A DNA stretch of 64,000 bases from Nocardia alni (GCF_019038435.1 NZ_JAGPOX010000023.1:19813-83812); one strand, 5' to 3'; shown: positions 29,303-38,981, counted from the first letter of the stretch. Notes: generated by a model from the letters alone, not told the origin. A program made the numbers and translations.

Positions 29303-30751
29303 TCAGTCGTCGACGACGGCATGCATCAGGTAGACGTTGTAGTCGCTCCAGGTGCTGATGGTGAAGTACAGGTCCGAGCCGGTGGACCACGGATGGATGA
29401 AACCGCCGTACAGTTCGGGATACCGGGACACCGGCACGGTCTGTGTGGGAGCGGACCAGACGCCCTGCGGTGAATTCGACTCGCGCAGTACGATAGCCGC
29501 TGCGGTCGTGTCGAGGTAACTCATCTGCCACACGCCGCGCGCGGTGTCGTAACGGACCGACAGTTCCCCGGCCGGAGCGTCGACAATCGGTGTGGCCGAG
29601 GCCGATCCACCCACCGGCGTCCACCGGCCGTCGCGCCAGTACTGATAGGCCGAGGTGTTCAGGACCTGCGCCCTGGGCACCCGCGCCAGCCCGACCGAGC
29701 CGAGGCGGGTATTGGGCGTGCCGAATACGTAGACGTAGTCGCCCTGCGGAACCATCGCGGCCACTTGGAAATTCGCCAGTCCGAAGATGTCGTCCCAGTG
29801 CGCGTACGGATCCTTGGTCCAGCTCTGACCGTCGTCGTCGGAGTAGGCGATACCGCCGTAGTTGGTGAACCACGTGCCCGGCAGGCTGTTCCAGGTGCGA
29901 ACCGACATATAGCTCATGTACTGCCGGGAGCCGAGCGCGAAACCCGAGGTCGGGATCGTGGTGATCTCGATATTGTCCTTCTGCCGGCTGGACAGCACCT
30001 GCGCGGCGTGGCACCGGGCGTCGGTCACCATGCGGTCGAAGATGATGCCGTGGCTCAGATCGCGATTACTGCTGAAGGCCAGCGCATTACTGCGCCAGTC
30101 CGGCCCCATGCCGCCGGGCGGATGGAATCCGACGCCGACCGTGTCACCGAAGACCGTCGCGATCTGCCCGGGCGCGCTCTCCCAGCTGATGCCGAGGTCG
30201 GTGCCGTAGACCTGCCAGCGCTTATCGGTGCGATTGACCGAATCCGCACCGGTTTCCTTGGCGACCTCGGTGACCTGTCCGATCACCGGCGCCGGCCGGG
30301 CGGGCGACTGCGGGGCGGGTTCGGTCGACGGATGCTGCCGCGGCGGCGGCGGCGGACCGGTCTGTGGTGAGGGACCGGGCGGCAGCGCGAAATAGAACGG
30401 CTGGGCATGCGGCAGCACATCCGGAACACCCAAGCGCTGCAATATATCCGGTGGCGGCGCCGGTTTGTCGGTGAGATCCGGGCACGGATCGAGGCAGGGA
30501 TTCGCGGGCAACGCCATCCTGGTGCGCTGGGGCGGCACGGGTGGCGGCGCGCCGGGATCGACGGTCACCACCGGATACGGAATAGGCACGTCGAGCGTCT
30601 TGGGCACCAGGGACTGGTGCGCCGGCGCCGGATCGGTGGCGCACGGACCGATACCGGAGACGGGCGCCACCGGACCGGCGCCGGCCGTCGGCTGCACGCC
30701 CAGTACCGCGACAACGACCGCTCCGACGGCGGCGAACAGCCGCATCGCCAT
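29303..30751 (-). CDS. Secreted DUF4185-type protein
   Basis: 482-aa exported protein. Residues 1-25 are a signal peptide (MRLFAAVGAVVVAVLGV then PTAGAG). A long Pro-rich linker to about residue 160 precedes a beta-propeller-like domain with sialidase/neuraminidase-type character: DLGISWESAPGQIATVFGDT, IAYSDDDGQSWTKDP (an Asp-box-like S-x-D-x-G-x-x-W), and NSPQGVWSAP. DUF4185 is my assignment from these features. It may bind or cleave cell-wall polysaccharide; no catalytic residues can be asserted. ATG 30751 begins the signal peptide. Confidence 0.8.
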   Translation of the reverse strand: MAMRLFAAVGAVVVAVLGVQPTAGAGPVAPVSGIGPCATDPAPAHQSLVPKTLDVPIPYPVVTVDPGAPPPVPPQRTRMALPANPCLDPCPDLTDKPAPPPDILQRLGVPDVLPHAQPFYFALPPGPSPQTGPPPPPRQHPSTEPAPQSPARPAPVIGQVTEVAKETGADSVNRTDKRWQVYGTDLGISWESAPGQIATVFGDTVGVGFHPPGGMGPDWRSNALAFSSNRDLSHGIIFDRMVTDARCHAAQVLSSRQKDNIEITTIPTSGFALGSRQYMSYMSVRTWNSLPGTWFTNYGGIAYSDDDGQSWTKDPYAHWDDIFGLANFQVAAMVPQGDYVYVFGTPNTRLGSVGLARVPRAQVLNTSAYQYWRDGRWTPVGGSASATPIVDAPAGELSVRYDTARGVWQMSYLDTTAAAIVLRESNSPQGVWSAPTQTVPVSRYPELYGGFIHPWSTGSDLYFTISTWSDYNVYLMHAVVDD

Positions 30752-30848
30752 TGTTCATCCCCTCGCTCCCGCGCGCGTATCACCCGGGCTGAACCCTACC
30801 GGTGGCACAGCGGCATTTCGGCGCATTCCACCGACGGCGCGAGTCGAG

Positions 30849-31964
30849 TTATCCCCCTTCGAAAAGCAGTACGGTAGCCCCGATGCGCACGGCGTCGCCA
30901 TCGGCGAGCACCGAACCGCTCTCGATCAACTGCTCGTTGATGTAGATGCCGTTGGCCGAATGCAGATCCTTGATCAGCAGTCCGGCCCGGCTCGGCAGGA
31001 TATGCGCGTGGTACCGGCTGACCTTCGGATCGTCGAGCACCAGATCGTTATCGGTCATGCGGCCGATCTTCAACCCGCCCTTGGGGATCGGGACCGCGCG
31101 CCCGTCGGGCAGTCGCAGCCGGCCCGTACGCGCCGACTGCGGTGTCTCGGTCACCGTCTCGGTCATCGCCTGCGCCATTCGCTCGACCCGGGCGATATCG
31201 GTGGTATCCAGCGGCTCCTGCCGCAGCACTCGCTGCTCCAGCTCCGTCAGCGCCGGGCCCGGATCGATACCGAGTTCCTCGGCCAGCACCGCACGCACCC
31301 GCCGGCACGCCTCGAGCGCGTCGGCCTGACGCCCGGACAGGTACAGCGCGGTGATCAACTGGACCCACAGCGGCTCCCGCAGCGGATGCGCACCGGTCAT
31401 CGAGACCAGCTCGCCGACCACGGAAGAGGCATGGCCGCAGGCGATCTCGGCGTCGATACGAGCCGAGGCCACCAGCAGCCGCTCCTCGTCCATGGCGGTG
31501 GCGAAGCTCTCGGCGAACTGCAGGCCCGACAGATCGTCCAGGGCCTTGCCGCTCCACTCCGCGAGCGCTTCGGCGAACAGCCGCGCCGCGCCGCCGTGAT
31601 CGCCCGCCCCGGCCGCTTCGCTCCCGGCACGCCGCGCGGCGTCGAACCGGCCCAGATCGCAGCCGGAGTCCGGGATCTCGAGCCGGTAACCCGAGGATTC
31701 GGTGCGCAGCACCGCACCCGAGTCCACGCCCGAATTGCGCAGGGCCTTGCGGATATTCGAGACGAAGACCTGCAGGCTGGCCTGATAGGAGTCCGGTGGC
31801 TCCTCGTTCCAGACGATGTCCGCCAGCGCCTGCGCGGAGACCGCCCGCCTCCGGTTCACCGTCAGCGCGGCCAGCAGCGCCCGCGGCTTGGGGCCGCCGA
31901 CCGCTAACGGCGCACCGTCGACCAGCAGGCGCACCGGCCCCAAGACCCGGACATCAAGAACCAT
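30849..31964 (-). CDS. EmbR-type regulator: OmpR-like wHTH, BTAD and FHA domains
   Basis: 371-aa SARP-like regulator. Residues about 1-95 form the winged helix (GGPKPRALLAALTVNRRRAV), 100-250 the bacterial transcriptional activation domain, a Thr-rich linker (MTETVTETPQSAR) follows, and 295-371 is an FHA domain with Gly301-Arg302, Ser316, His319 and Asn338 in the positions that contact phosphothreonine. The architecture is that of EmbR, which is regulated by Ser/Thr kinases in mycobacteria. It overlaps neither neighbour; fba lies ten bases upstream on the same strand, so co-transcription with fba is possible. Targets unknown here. Confidence 0.9.
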   Translation of the reverse strand: MVLDVRVLGPVRLLVDGAPLAVGGPKPRALLAALTVNRRRAVSAQALADIVWNEEPPDSYQASLQVFVSNIRKALRNSGVDSGAVLRTESSGYRLEIPDSGCDLGRFDAARRAGSEAAGAGDHGGAARLFAEALAEWSGKALDDLSGLQFAESFATAMDEERLLVASARIDAEIACGHASSVVGELVSMTGAHPLREPLWVQLITALYLSGRQADALEACRRVRAVLAEELGIDPGPALTELEQRVLRQEPLDTTDIARVERMAQAMTETVTETPQSARTGRLRLPDGRAVPIPKGGLKIGRMTDNDLVLDDPKVSRYHAHILPSRAGLLIKDLHSANGIYINEQLIESGSVLADGDAVRIGATVLLFEGG

Positions 31965-31974
31965 GTCCTCGATG

Positions 31975-33012
31975 TTATTTCGCGCTGACGGACTTTCCCG
32001 CCGACTTCAGATCGTTGCAGGCCTCGACCACGCGATCGGACATCGACAGCTCGGCCTTCTTCAGGTAGCTGCGCGGGTCGTAGACCTTCTTGTTGCCGAC
32101 CTCGCCGTCGATCTTCAGCACGCCGTCGTAGTTGCCGAGCATATGTCCGGCGATCGGGCGGGTGAAGGCGTACTGGGTGTCGGTGTCGACGTTCATCTTC
32201 ACCACGCCGTACTTCAGCGAGTCGTCGATCTCGGACTTCAGTGAGCCCGAACCGCCGTGGAAGACGAAGTCGAAGGGCTTGGATCCCACGGGCAGGCCCA
32301 GCTTCTCGGTGGCCACCTGCTGGCCCTGCTCCAGCACATCCGGCCGGAGAACCACGTTGCCGGGCTTGTACACACCGTGCACATTGCCGAAGGTCGCGGC
32401 CAGCAGGTACTTGCCGTTCTCCCCCGAGCCGAGGGCGTCGATGGTCTTGGCGAAGTCCTCCGGCGAGGTGTACAGCTTCTCGTTGATCTCCGCCTCGACG
32501 CCGTCCTCCTCGCCGCCTACCACACCGATCTCGACCTCGAGGATGATCTTCGCCGCGGCGGCCTGCTTCAGCAGTTCCTTGGCAATGTCCAGGTTCTCGT
32601 CGATCGGCACGGCCGAACCGTCCCACATGTGCGACTGGAACAACGGATTCTTACCGGCGCTCACCCGCTCCTGCGAGATGGCCAGCAACGGACGCACGTA
32701 GGTGTCCAGCTTGTCCTTGGGGCAGTGATCGGTGTGCAGCGCGACGGTGACGTCGTACCGCGCGGCCACCACGTGGGCGAATTCGGCGAGGGCGACCGCG
32801 CCGACGACCATATCCTTCACACCCTGGCCGGAGGCGAATTCGGCGCCGCCGGTGGAGAACTGGATGATGCCGTCGCTGCCCGCCTCGGCGAATCCGCGGA
32901 TCGCGGCATTGATCGTCTCCGACGACGTGCAGTTGATCGCGGGGAAGGCGAAGGAGTTCTCTTTGGCCCGGCCGAGCATCTCGGCGTAGACCTCCGGGGT
33001 CGCGATAGGCAC
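31975..33012 (-). CDS. fba: Class II fructose-bisphosphate aldolase
   Basis: Zinc-dependent cleavage of fructose-1,6-bisphosphate in glycolysis and the reverse step in gluconeogenesis. 345 aa, like the mycobacterial enzyme. Zn-binding HTDHCPKD, Glu-rich EVEIGVVGGEEDG, zinc ligand region TFGNVHGVYKPGN and FVFHGGSGS phosphate-binding loop are all present. GTG 33012 is chosen with GGAGG seven bases upstream. Same strand and close to the EmbR-type gene; divergent from the DedA pair, as in M. tuberculosis Rv0363c/Rv0364 (recalled). Confidence 0.97.
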   Translation of the reverse strand: MPIATPEVYAEMLGRAKENSFAFPAINCTSSETINAAIRGFAEAGSDGIIQFSTGGAEFASGQGVKDMVVGAVALAEFAHVVAARYDVTVALHTDHCPKDKLDTYVRPLLAISQERVSAGKNPLFQSHMWDGSAVPIDENLDIAKELLKQAAAAKIILEVEIGVVGGEEDGVEAEINEKLYTSPEDFAKTIDALGSGENGKYLLAATFGNVHGVYKPGNVVLRPDVLEQGQQVATEKLGLPVGSKPFDFVFHGGSGSLKSEIDDSLKYGVVKMNVDTDTQYAFTRPIAGHMLGNYDGVLKIDGEVGNKKVYDPRSYLKKAELSMSDRVVEACNDLKSAGKSVSAK

Positions 33013-33255
33013 TGCAGGACCTCCGTATATGCGCTGCGAAAATAGGACTGTCTGTGCCCACATTATGTTCCGCGACGATCCGGGCGAAAGGCACCCCGCT
33101 GTAGTTCGGCTCGCACTAGTGATGAGCGAGCGGAGTAGGTGAGCCCACCGCGTGCCGAAACGAACGGTTGCCGGATGTGTGCGCCGGATGAGCAACTTCT
33201 GTGAGGTTGCGGTGACGTTCGGTGCCACGGCTCTCGGGCCGGTACTGTGGGGGCC

Positions 33256-33969
33256 GTGACCATGCTGGCCATATCCGATGTACTCGCAAGCAGCTCCGGT
33301 ATCAAGGGGCTGCTGGACCCTATGCATCTGCTCACGGAGACGTGGCTCAAGGATGCGGTGCTCCCGGCCATCCTGGTCATGGTCTTCATCGAGACCGGAC
33401 TACTGTTCCCGATCCTGCCCGGCGACTCGCTGCTGTTCACCGGTGGCCTGCTGGCCGCGCATCCATCGCATCCGGTGTCCATCTGGGTGCTGCTCCCGGC
33501 CGTCGCCATCACCGCGGTCGCGGGCGATCAGTGCGCCTACTGGATCGGGCGGGCCATCGGCCCCGCGCTGTTCAACAAGCAGGATGGGCGCTTCTTCAAA
33601 CAGGCCTATGTCACCGAGACGCACGCCTTCTTCGAGAAGTACGGCCCCAAGACCATCATCCTGGGCCGATTCGTGCCGATCGTGCGCACCTTCATGCCGG
33701 TGCTGGCGGGCGTGTCCAAGATGGACTACCGCCAGTTCCTGACCTTCGACATCGTCGGCGGTGTCGCCTGGGGTGGCGGCGTCACGATCCTGGGGTATTT
33801 CCTGGGCAACGTGTCGTTCATCCGCAACCACATCGAGTCGATCTTCATCCTGATCGTGATCGTCTCGATCCTGCCGGGCATCATCTCCGTGGTGAAGAAG
33901 CTGCGCAACCACGAGCCCGTGCTGGCCGCCGAGAGCGAACCGGTCCCGACGAACGAATCCATACGCTGA
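33256..33969 (+). CDS. DedA family membrane protein (first of two)
   Basis: Polytopic DedA/SNARE-associated family protein, about 237 aa; members transport polyprenyl phosphates or phospholipids across the membrane and affect envelope integrity. Signatures: FIETGLLFPILPGDSLL, the Gly-rich GDQCAYWIGR, and the arginine motif LGRFVPIVRTFMPVLAG. Start ambiguous among GTG 33247, GTG 33256 and ATG 33262; I give 33256. The next DedA gene starts four bases after its stop, a tandem pair. Confidence 0.88.
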   Translation: MTMLAISDVLASSSGIKGLLDPMHLLTETWLKDAVLPAILVMVFIETGLLFPILPGDSLLFTGGLLAAHPSHPVSIWVLLPAVAITAVAGDQCAYWIGRAIGPALFNKQDGRFFKQAYVTETHAFFEKYGPKTIILGRFVPIVRTFMPVLAGVSKMDYRQFLTFDIVGGVAWGGGVTILGYFLGNVSFIRNHIESIFILIVIVSILPGIISVVKKLRNHEPVLAAESEPVPTNESIR

Positions 33970-33973
33970 CACA

Positions 33974-34696
33974 TTGTCGAACACCCCGCTATCTCTGGAA
34001 CTGAACGGACTGGCTCCGCTGCAGTCGGCCGGACCGATCCTCGTCTGGATCGTCGTCCTGGTTTTCGTTTTTCTCGAATGCGCCCTGATCATCGGCCTAT
34101 TCCTGCCCGGCGACTCGATGCTGCTCACCGCCGGTATCGCGGTGGCCTCGTACTCGGGCGGGCAGGCACAGATCTGGGGCCTGGTCGCCGCGACGATGAT
34201 CGCCGCGGTCGCAGGCAATCAGGTCGGCTATGTCATCGGGCACCGTACCGGCCACCGACTGGTGGCCAGACGCAACGGCCGCTATATCAACACCCGCAAC
34301 CTCGCGCGGGTGAGCGAACTACTGCAACGGCACGGATTCCTGGCCGTGCTGGTCGCCCGCTGGATCCCCTGGGTGCGCACCCTGTGCCCGCTGGTGGCCG
34401 GCGCCGCCCGGATGGACCATCGCCGCTACACCGTGGCCAGTTCGATCGGCGCGGTGCTCTGGGCGCCGGTGCTGCTGGTGGTGGGCTACTACTCCGGGGG
34501 ATTCCTGGATCGGGTCTCGTGGCTGATGCCGACGGTGATAGGCACGCTGGTGGCGGGCCTGATCATCGGCACCATCATCGGCATCCGGCAGTACCGCATC
34601 GAAATGGCGCGCCCGGCAGAGGATTTCGATCTCGACACGCCGGAATCCGAATGCGTGGCGACCGGGCCGCTGCGGGCCAACGAGGAAACCCCGTAA
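33974..34696 (+). CDS. DedA family membrane protein (second of two)
   Basis: 240-aa paralogue of the gene before it. Conserved FLECALIIGLFLPGDSMLL, GNQVGYVIG and VARWIPWVRTLCPLVAGA motifs show the DedA fold; pairwise similarity to the upstream protein is clear but moderate, so the duplication is old. TTG 33974 is used, five bases past the previous stop. The C-terminal tail is acidic and cytoplasmic. It converges on the GH76 gene with a seven-base gap. Confidence 0.87.
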   Translation: MSNTPLSLELNGLAPLQSAGPILVWIVVLVFVFLECALIIGLFLPGDSMLLTAGIAVASYSGGQAQIWGLVAATMIAAVAGNQVGYVIGHRTGHRLVARRNGRYINTRNLARVSELLQRHGFLAVLVARWIPWVRTLCPLVAGAARMDHRRYTVASSIGAVLWAPVLLVVGYYSGGFLDRVSWLMPTVIGTLVAGLIIGTIIGIRQYRIEMARPAEDFDLDTPESECVATGPLRANEETP

Positions 34697-34703
34697 CCCG
34701 TGT

Positions 34704-35843
34704 TCAGAACCCCGCGGCGGAAATCAGGTACGCGGCCTCCATCAGCATCCAGCCGGACAGCTGCACCGACAGATCGCGCTCCGGCACTGTCGAGGCGCTG
34801 ACCGATCCACCCGAGGTGAACCGCGCCGCGCCCGTGGTGCTGGTGGGTAGCTGCGCCGGCTGGTTCCAGTCATGGCCGAACAGCGGTTCGCCCTCGACCT
34901 CCAGGCGGTTGTCCCACGCCGCGGCGGCCGATGCCATGACGATCGCGGCGGCCGACTTGCGCGCGGCCACCTGATCGGCCTGCTCACCCGGGAGCATGAG
35001 GGCCGTCTGTGCCAGGTAGCGGATCAGAATTCCGTTGAACAGGCCGCCGTCACCGCCACCGCCACCGGCGACGACGTTCTTGTCGGTCATCGTGCCGCGG
35101 ACCGCCGCCAGCAGCCGCCGCACCCGCTCGACATGCCGGAAATCGCCTGTGCGCACGGCCAATTCGGTCTCCAGGCCCAGCACCACGCCCTGGCAGTAGG
35201 TGTATACCGGATTCTCGATCCGCCCGGACGGCAGATGGACGCCGTCCATGATCAGATCGGTCTCGTTGTCGCGCAGATTCTTGTCCAGCCAGTCGGCCAT
35301 CTCCACCGCGCGGTCGGTCCGGCCCAGGCGGGCCAGCGCGATGGCGGCGGGGCCGTTGGCGGGGGTGTTGTAGTAGTCGTCACCCTTGCGCCACGGGAGC
35401 GCGCCGATCTGCGGCTGCCAGCCGTCGACCAGCTCCTGCTCCAGCGCCGTGCGACCGCCGCGCACCTCGGTGATGCCCTGTGTGCGCTCGGCGCGCTCCA
35501 GCGCCAGGGTCAGCCAGGCCATATCGTCGTAGTAGTTGTTGGTCCAGCCCGTGATGTTGCGTATGCGATGGGCGCGCGCGATCGCGGCGACGCGAGCGGT
35601 GCGCGCGGGGGTCTGCGCGCGGTCGGCCGCGTCGACCGCGCAGTCGATCAGGTGCGCCTGCCACCAGTAATTCCAGGTGAGGAACAGCCGCTCCCCCAGC
35701 AGCGCCGGCCAGCCCACCACGCCGAGCGTGGCGCCGGGCACGACCCACAGCCGCCGCAGATTCCGTGACAGCAGGGCGGACTCGGCCAGATCCGCCCGCT
35801 GTGACCAGTCCGTGGCGGTTGGCTCGGTTCTCGACGCTGTCAT
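34704..35843 (-). CDS. Glycoside hydrolase family 76 protein (alpha-1,6-mannanase-like)
   Basis: 379-aa (alpha/alpha)6-barrel protein of GH76. The catalytic Asp pair is Asp106-Asp107 in NNYYDDMAW; LTWNYWWQAHLIDC, NTPANGPAAIALARLG and VYTYCQGVVLG also fit the family. No signal peptide is visible, so it may act in the cytoplasm or be exported otherwise. Rv0365c of M. tuberculosis is the apparent counterpart. ATG 35843 or 35852; the former has GGAG close upstream. Substrate could be mannan-type glycans such as lipomannan; inference. Confidence 0.88.
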   Translation of the reverse strand: MTASRTEPTATDWSQRADLAESALLSRNLRRLWVVPGATLGVVGWPALLGERLFLTWNYWWQAHLIDCAVDAADRAQTPARTARVAAIARAHRIRNITGWTNNYYDDMAWLTLALERAERTQGITEVRGGRTALEQELVDGWQPQIGALPWRKGDDYYNTPANGPAAIALARLGRTDRAVEMADWLDKNLRDNETDLIMDGVHLPSGRIENPVYTYCQGVVLGLETELAVRTGDFRHVERVRRLLAAVRGTMTDKNVVAGGGGGDGGLFNGILIRYLAQTALMLPGEQADQVAARKSAAAIVMASAAAAWDNRLEVEGEPLFGHDWNQPAQLPTSTTGAARFTSGGSVSASTVPERDLSVQLSGWMLMEAAYLISAAGF

Positions 35844-35907
35844 GGGCTCCATGTTGCCAGCAGAAGACCCGCTCGCGCCCATGATTTGTCACCGCCCCCC
35901 GAACGGG

Positions 35908-36600
35908 CTACCAGGCCCGGGCCAGGTCCGCGTGCTGGCTGATCCAGGCGTGCATGGCGATACCCGCGGCCACGCCGGCATTGACGCTGCGGGTCGAGCC
36001 GAACTGAGCGATCGACACCGTCATCGCCGAAACCTGTTTCGCCTGGTCTGTGACGCCCGGTCCCTCCTGCCCGAACAGCAGCAGGCATCTGCGCGGCAGG
36101 CGAACGGTTTCCAGCGGAACCGAACCCGGCACGTTGTCGACCGCGACGACGACCAGATCCTCCCGCGCGGCGAATTCGCGCAGCTCGGCGATGTCGGCAT
36201 GATGCTCGATGTGCTGGTAGCGGTCGGTGACCATGGCGCCGCGGCGATTCCAGCGGCGGCGCCCGACGATATGCACCGCCGCGGCGGCGAAGGCGTTCGC
36301 GGTGCGCACCACGGTGCCGATATTGGCGTCGTGCCCGAAGTTCTCGATCGCGACATGGAACGGATGCCGCCGCCGATCGATATCGGCGACGATCGCCTCG
36401 CGCGTCCAGTAGCGATAGGCGTCGACGACATTGCGGCGGTCGCCGTGGGCGAGCAGCTCCGGATCCAGGTGCGGATCTCCCGGCGGAGGCGTGCCGTACT
36501 CCTGCTCCCAGGGGCCGACGCCGTGCGGATGCTCACCCCATTCGGTGGGACCGGGCAGTTCGCTCTCGTCCCCGGCCGCATCGAGGCTCGACTCGCTCAC
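35908..36600 (-). CDS. SpoU/TrmH-family RNA 2'-O-methyltransferase
   Basis: 230-aa SPOUT methyltransferase. The deep trefoil knot motifs are visible: motif 1 VAIENFGHDANIGTVVRTAN, motif 2 LLLFGQEGPGVTD, and motif 3 SIAQFGSTRSVNAGVAAGIA. These use S-adenosylmethionine to methylate ribose in tRNA or rRNA; the target nucleotide is not predictable here. The N-terminal 60 residues form an extra acidic/Pro-rich part. GTG 36600 begins the reading. Rv0380c is the likely M. tuberculosis counterpart. Confidence 0.88.
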   Translation of the reverse strand: MSESSLDAAGDESELPGPTEWGEHPHGVGPWEQEYGTPPPGDPHLDPELLAHGDRRNVVDAYRYWTREAIVADIDRRRHPFHVAIENFGHDANIGTVVRTANAFAAAAVHIVGRRRWNRRGAMVTDRYQHIEHHADIAELREFAAREDLVVVAVDNVPGSVPLETVRLPRRCLLLFGQEGPGVTDQAKQVSAMTVSIAQFGSTRSVNAGVAAGIAMHAWISQHADLARAW

Positions 36601-36788
36601 GACGTCGCGCAGATGTCGGCGTCGGCGCCGCGGGGCCGCTCACAGGGGTAACTCACCCGCGCAATCGTAACGGCGGGCGGGATTCGGACCGGCACCGCCG
36701 CGGACCAGCGCGGCCACGGATGTGAACTCCGCCACACAGTGGGTACTCAGGAACTATCCTGGAGTCTGAAGCGGTGGTGGAGGTGGCT

Positions 36789-37244
36789 GTGAACAATACT
36801 GCCCACTCGCGGATACTTCGAACAGTGCTCGGTGTGACGGTCGGATACCTGATCGTTCTCGGGTTCTGGCTGGGTTGGGTCGTCAAGCACACGCCACAGG
36901 GGACGCTGCCCTATCAGATGGTGGCGCTGGTCGGCATGTTCGGATCCTGCGTCGGACTGGGCATGGTTCTCGCGCAGCGACCCTCGCGCAGCGACCGGCG
37001 ACTGGCCCGGCACGGACTGGAGGGGTGGGCCGTCATCGAGGGCGTGCATCCGCTCGAGCGCACCGACCACTTCACCGAACTCACCGAACTGGATCTGGAA
37101 CTCAACATCCCCGGCTCCGAAACCTACCGCGGCACCATCGTTTTCGACGTCGCCCCGATCGACCGCCCCAGAATCACCGTCGGAGAGACGATTTCGATTC
37201 GGGTGGACCCGGCCGATCGTGACCGAATCATGCTGTGCCTGTAG
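36789..37244 (+). CDS. Two-helix membrane protein of unknown function
   Basis: 151-aa protein with two N-terminal transmembrane helices (VLGVTVGYLIVLGFWLGWVV and the MVALVGMFGSCVGLGMVL segment) followed by a soluble beta-rich domain of about 80 residues with LARHGLEGWAVIEGV, resembling DUF3592-type domains. GTG 36789 is chosen: GGAGG lies five bases upstream. Its last 17 bases overlap the 3' end of the convergent ketoacyl synthase gene. No pathway can be assigned. Confidence 0.7.
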   Translation: MNNTAHSRILRTVLGVTVGYLIVLGFWLGWVVKHTPQGTLPYQMVALVGMFGSCVGLGMVLAQRPSRSDRRLARHGLEGWAVIEGVHPLERTDHFTELTELDLELNIPGSETYRGTIVFDVAPIDRPRITVGETISIRVDPADRDRIMLCL

Positions 37245-38358
37245 GAGGTTGAAAACTGGGTTCGATCGGGGCCGGCGGCAGCGTGACGACCTGGCCCGCA
37301 TAACTGAGGCCGGCGCCGAATCCGAGCAGCAGCGCCAGCTGGCCGCCCTTGGCCTTGCCGGTCACCAACATCTCCTCGATCGCCAGCGGAATAGAGGCGG
37401 CGGAGGTGTTTCCCGTGTTCTCGATGTCGCCCGCCATCGGAATATCGTCGGCCAGGCCCAGGTTCTTGCGCATCAACTCGTTGATCCTGGCGTTGGCCTG
37501 ATGCGGCACGAAGACCTCGATGTCCTCCTTGGCCACCCCGGACATCTCGATCGCGGAGGACAGCGCCCGCGGCAGCGTCACCGCCGCCCACCGGAACACC
37601 CGCTGCCCCTGCATCCGCAGCGACATCCGGCCGATCGGCTGGATCTCGGGTCGCACACCCTGCAGGGACTCGGCCTTGTCCATATACGCCAGGAAGTCGA
37701 CATCCTGTGCGATGGCCTCGGCGTTCTCACCGTCGCTGCCCCAGACGGTCGGGGAGATGCCGTTTTCCTGGCTCGGGCCGAGCACGACCGCGCCGGCGCC
37801 GTCGCCGAAGATCATCGCGGTGCCCCGGTCGGTGGGGTCGAGACCGACTGTCATCGTCTCGGCGCCGATCACCAGCACATGTTCCGCGGAACCGGACCGG
37901 ATCAGATCGGCGGATACACCGAGCCCGTAGCCGAAACCGCCGCAGCCCGAGGTCAGATCGAACGCCGGAATGCCGTTCAATCCCAGGTCGTAGGCGATAC
38001 TGGGCGCGCCGTGCGGCGTCAGCTTCAGCCAGCTCGAACTCGCCAGCACCAGCGCGCCGATTCTGGACCGGTCGACCCCGCTGTTGCGGATCGCGCGCTC
38101 ACCGGCCGCGGCCGCCATCGTCCGCAGCGTTTCGCCGCCGCTGATCCAGCGTCGATTACGGATGCCGGTGCGCTCGTAGATCCACTCCGGCGAGGAGTTC
38201 AGCACCTCGCACACCTCGGCGTTGCTGACAATGCGCTGGGGACGGTAGGCGCCGATACCCAGGAGGGCCACATTCTCGTGTCCCTTGGTGACCGCGATCC
38301 TCACGCCCGAGCCTCGCCGAGACTCGGCTCCACCGTGAGGATCGCCCGCTACGCCCAT
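37228..38358 (-). CDS. 3-oxoacyl-ACP synthase III (FabH-like)
   Basis: 376-aa thiolase-fold condensing enzyme. The KAS III triad can be placed: Cys139 in LTSGCGGFG, His286 in VPHQANARI, Asn317 in ENTGNTSAASIP. It condenses an acyl-CoA primer with malonyl-ACP. The SGCGG context differs slightly from the usual SAGCAG, and it lies alone without acyl-carrier or reductase genes, so it may be a specialised priming enzyme and not the housekeeping FabH. ATG 38358 has GGAG seven bases upstream. Confidence 0.9.
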   Translation of the reverse strand: MGVAGDPHGGAESRRGSGVRIAVTKGHENVALLGIGAYRPQRIVSNAEVCEVLNSSPEWIYERTGIRNRRWISGGETLRTMAAAAGERAIRNSGVDRSRIGALVLASSSWLKLTPHGAPSIAYDLGLNGIPAFDLTSGCGGFGYGLGVSADLIRSGSAEHVLVIGAETMTVGLDPTDRGTAMIFGDGAGAVVLGPSQENGISPTVWGSDGENAEAIAQDVDFLAYMDKAESLQGVRPEIQPIGRMSLRMQGQRVFRWAAVTLPRALSSAIEMSGVAKEDIEVFVPHQANARINELMRKNLGLADDIPMAGDIENTGNTSAASIPLAIEEMLVTGKAKGGQLALLLGFGAGLSYAGQVVTLPPAPIEPSFQPPTGTA

Positions 38359-38435
38359 GATTCGCTCCGTTGCTAGACCCACCATTCGATGAACACCACC
38401 ACGTTAACCCAGCGCATCATCGAACACGGCGCAGG

Positions 38436-38981
38436 TCAGCCGAGGGCGAGATCCTTCAGCCCGAGAATGGACCGGTACTCCAGGCCCTCGTCCGCGATGA
38501 TCTGATCCGCGCCGGTCTCCCGGTCCACCACGGTCGCCACGCCGACCACCGTCGCGCCCGCCTCGCGCAGCGCACGCACCGCGGTCACCGGCGAATTACC
38601 CGTCGTCGTGGTGTCCTCGACGACCAGCACCCGTTTGCCGGAAATATCCGGACCCTCGATCTGGCGCTGCATACCGTGCGTCTTGGCGGCCTTGCGCACC
38701 ACGAAGGCATCCAGCGGGCGGCCCGGCGTGTGCATCATCGCCGACGCCACCGGATCCGCGCCCATGGTCAGCCCGCCGACCGCATCGAACTCCCAGTCCG
38801 ACGCCAGCTCGCGCAGTAGCTTGCCGATCAGCGGCGCGGCCTCATGGTGCAGGGTCGCGCGGCGCAGGTCGACGTAGTAGTCGGCCTCCTTGCCCGAGGA
38901 CAGCGTGACTCGGCCGTGCACGACGGCGAGCTCCCGGACCAGCTCGGCCAATCTGTCCCGGTCGGTCGTAGATTCGATCAT
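38436..38981 (-). CDS. pyrE: Orotate phosphoribosyltransferase
   Basis: Adds ribose-5-phosphate from PRPP to orotate in UMP synthesis. 181 aa; PRPP-binding motif VLVVEDTTTTGNSP, plus GRVTLSSGKEADYYVDLR and VVRKAAKTHG (catalytic loop lysine) identify it. ATG 38981 has AGGAC-type spacing (AAAGGACACTAG) upstream. Isolated from other pyr genes, as usual in mycobacteria (Rv0382c). Confidence 0.96.
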   Translation of the reverse strand: MIESTTDRDRLAELVRELAVVHGRVTLSSGKEADYYVDLRRATLHHEAAPLIGKLLRELASDWEFDAVGGLTMGADPVASAMMHTPGRPLDAFVVRKAAKTHGMQRQIEGPDISGKRVLVVEDTTTTGNSPVTAVRALREAGATVVGVATVVDRETGADQIIADEGLEYRSILGLKDLALG

